Source: Bacteroidota bacterium
GTDB lineage: Bacteria > Bacteroidota > Ignavibacteria > Ignavibacteriales > Ignavibacteriaceae
Assembly: GCA_021793635.1 (NCBI GenBank)
Contig: JAJYSI010000023.1
Location: forward strand, 1-15,291
Direction of reading: 5' to 3'
DNA: 15,291 bases
Shown here: one piece after another, positions 15,209 through 15,291 of the stretch
Layout of the letters: every line of letters begins with the position of its first letter
Numbering within the stretch: position 1 is the stretch's first letter
Notes under the pieces: model-generated
Told to the model about the DNA's origin: nothing
The model's input: only the letters and a program-made list of their open reading frames with translations
Databases searched by the model: none
Position numbers and translations under genes: made by a program

Positions 15209-15223
15209 TAAATCCGGGATTTA
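15209..15223. promoter_or_regulatory. Perfect 15-bp palindrome, operator candidate
   Basis: TAAATCC-G-GGATTTA is a perfect inverted repeat with 7-bp arms around one central base, 29 bp upstream of the methyltransferase ATG. A TTGACA match on the minus strand lies at 15250-15245, so the palindrome would fall around or just after the -10 region, where repressors bind. The -10 hexamer at 17-bp spacing is poor (AAGTTA), which weakens the promoter reading. It could also form a short RNA hairpin in the leader, but with a one-base loop that is unlikely. Confidence 0.4.
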
Positions 15224-15244
15224 ACTTGAGCAAAAAAATTAATA

Positions 15245-15250
15245 TGTCAA
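15245..15250 (-). promoter_or_regulatory. Possible -35 element (TTGACA) for the methyltransferase gene
   Basis: This is an exact TTGACA on the minus strand, about 65 bp before the ATG. No good TATAAT stands 16-18 bp downstream, so the call rests on one hexamer and position only. Confidence 0.22.
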
Positions 15251-15291
15251 AATCTAAAAATAATTATTTGGACTTTGCTTCCTATTATTTA

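Overview
This window is a compact, AT-rich piece of bacterial chromosome. Every gene I can support lies on the minus strand, so transcription runs from high to low coordinates. Several features point to the Bacteroidota/Chlorobiota group, most likely an Ignavibacteria-type organism: low GC by eye, an outer membrane (an Omp85-type barrel ending in Phe, and a lipobox protein), a metallopeptidase/PD40-propeller/Omp85 fusion, a PEGA-domain protein, and a type 2 isopentenyl diphosphate isomerase. The assignment is inferred from protein style, not from a marker gene. I see no mobile element, CRISPR array, tRNA or rRNA.

Layout from right to left, in transcription order. (1) 15180-14344 is a stand-alone class I SAM methyltransferase. 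It has a strong Shine-Dalgarno sequence (SD) and a perfect 15-bp palindrome upstream. (2) 14343-14114 is a 230-bp gap with no gene. It presumably holds the promoter of the long gene run that follows. (3) 14113-12075 encodes two isoprenoid enzymes: type 2 IPP isomerase (fni) and a trans-prenyl diphosphate synthase. (4) 12078-10046 encodes the general PTS phosphocarriers HPr and enzyme I, with no sugar-specific EII in view. (5) 10021-5354 is an envelope cassette: a 938-aa secreted fusion of HExxH peptidase, propeller and Omp85 barrel; a PQQ-repeat lipoprotein resembling BamB; and a PEGA-domain protein. (6) 5290-3055 holds prmC (release-factor methylation), dtd (D-aminoacyl-tRNA deacylation) and an alkaline-phosphatase-superfamily metalloenzyme. 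(7) 3058-665 is a full-length comEC DNA-uptake channel. (8) 530-39 is purE, behind a 134-bp leader with strong inverted-repeat structure.

From fni to comEC the junctions are overlaps (TAATG, ATGA, TTGA, 13 bp, 17 bp) or gaps of at most 63 bp. This reads as one 11-gene operon of about 13.4 kb, possibly running on into purE. Three genes start with TTG; two of them have strong SD sequences and two use a TTGA stop/start overlap. The genes do not form one pathway. They are housekeeping functions (isoprenoid chain length, PTS regulation, translation quality, DNA uptake, purines) interleaved with an outer-membrane module. That module is the most interesting part: the barrel protein has no visible POTRA domains and instead carries a predicted zinc peptidase and a beta-propeller, followed directly by a BamB-like lipoprotein.
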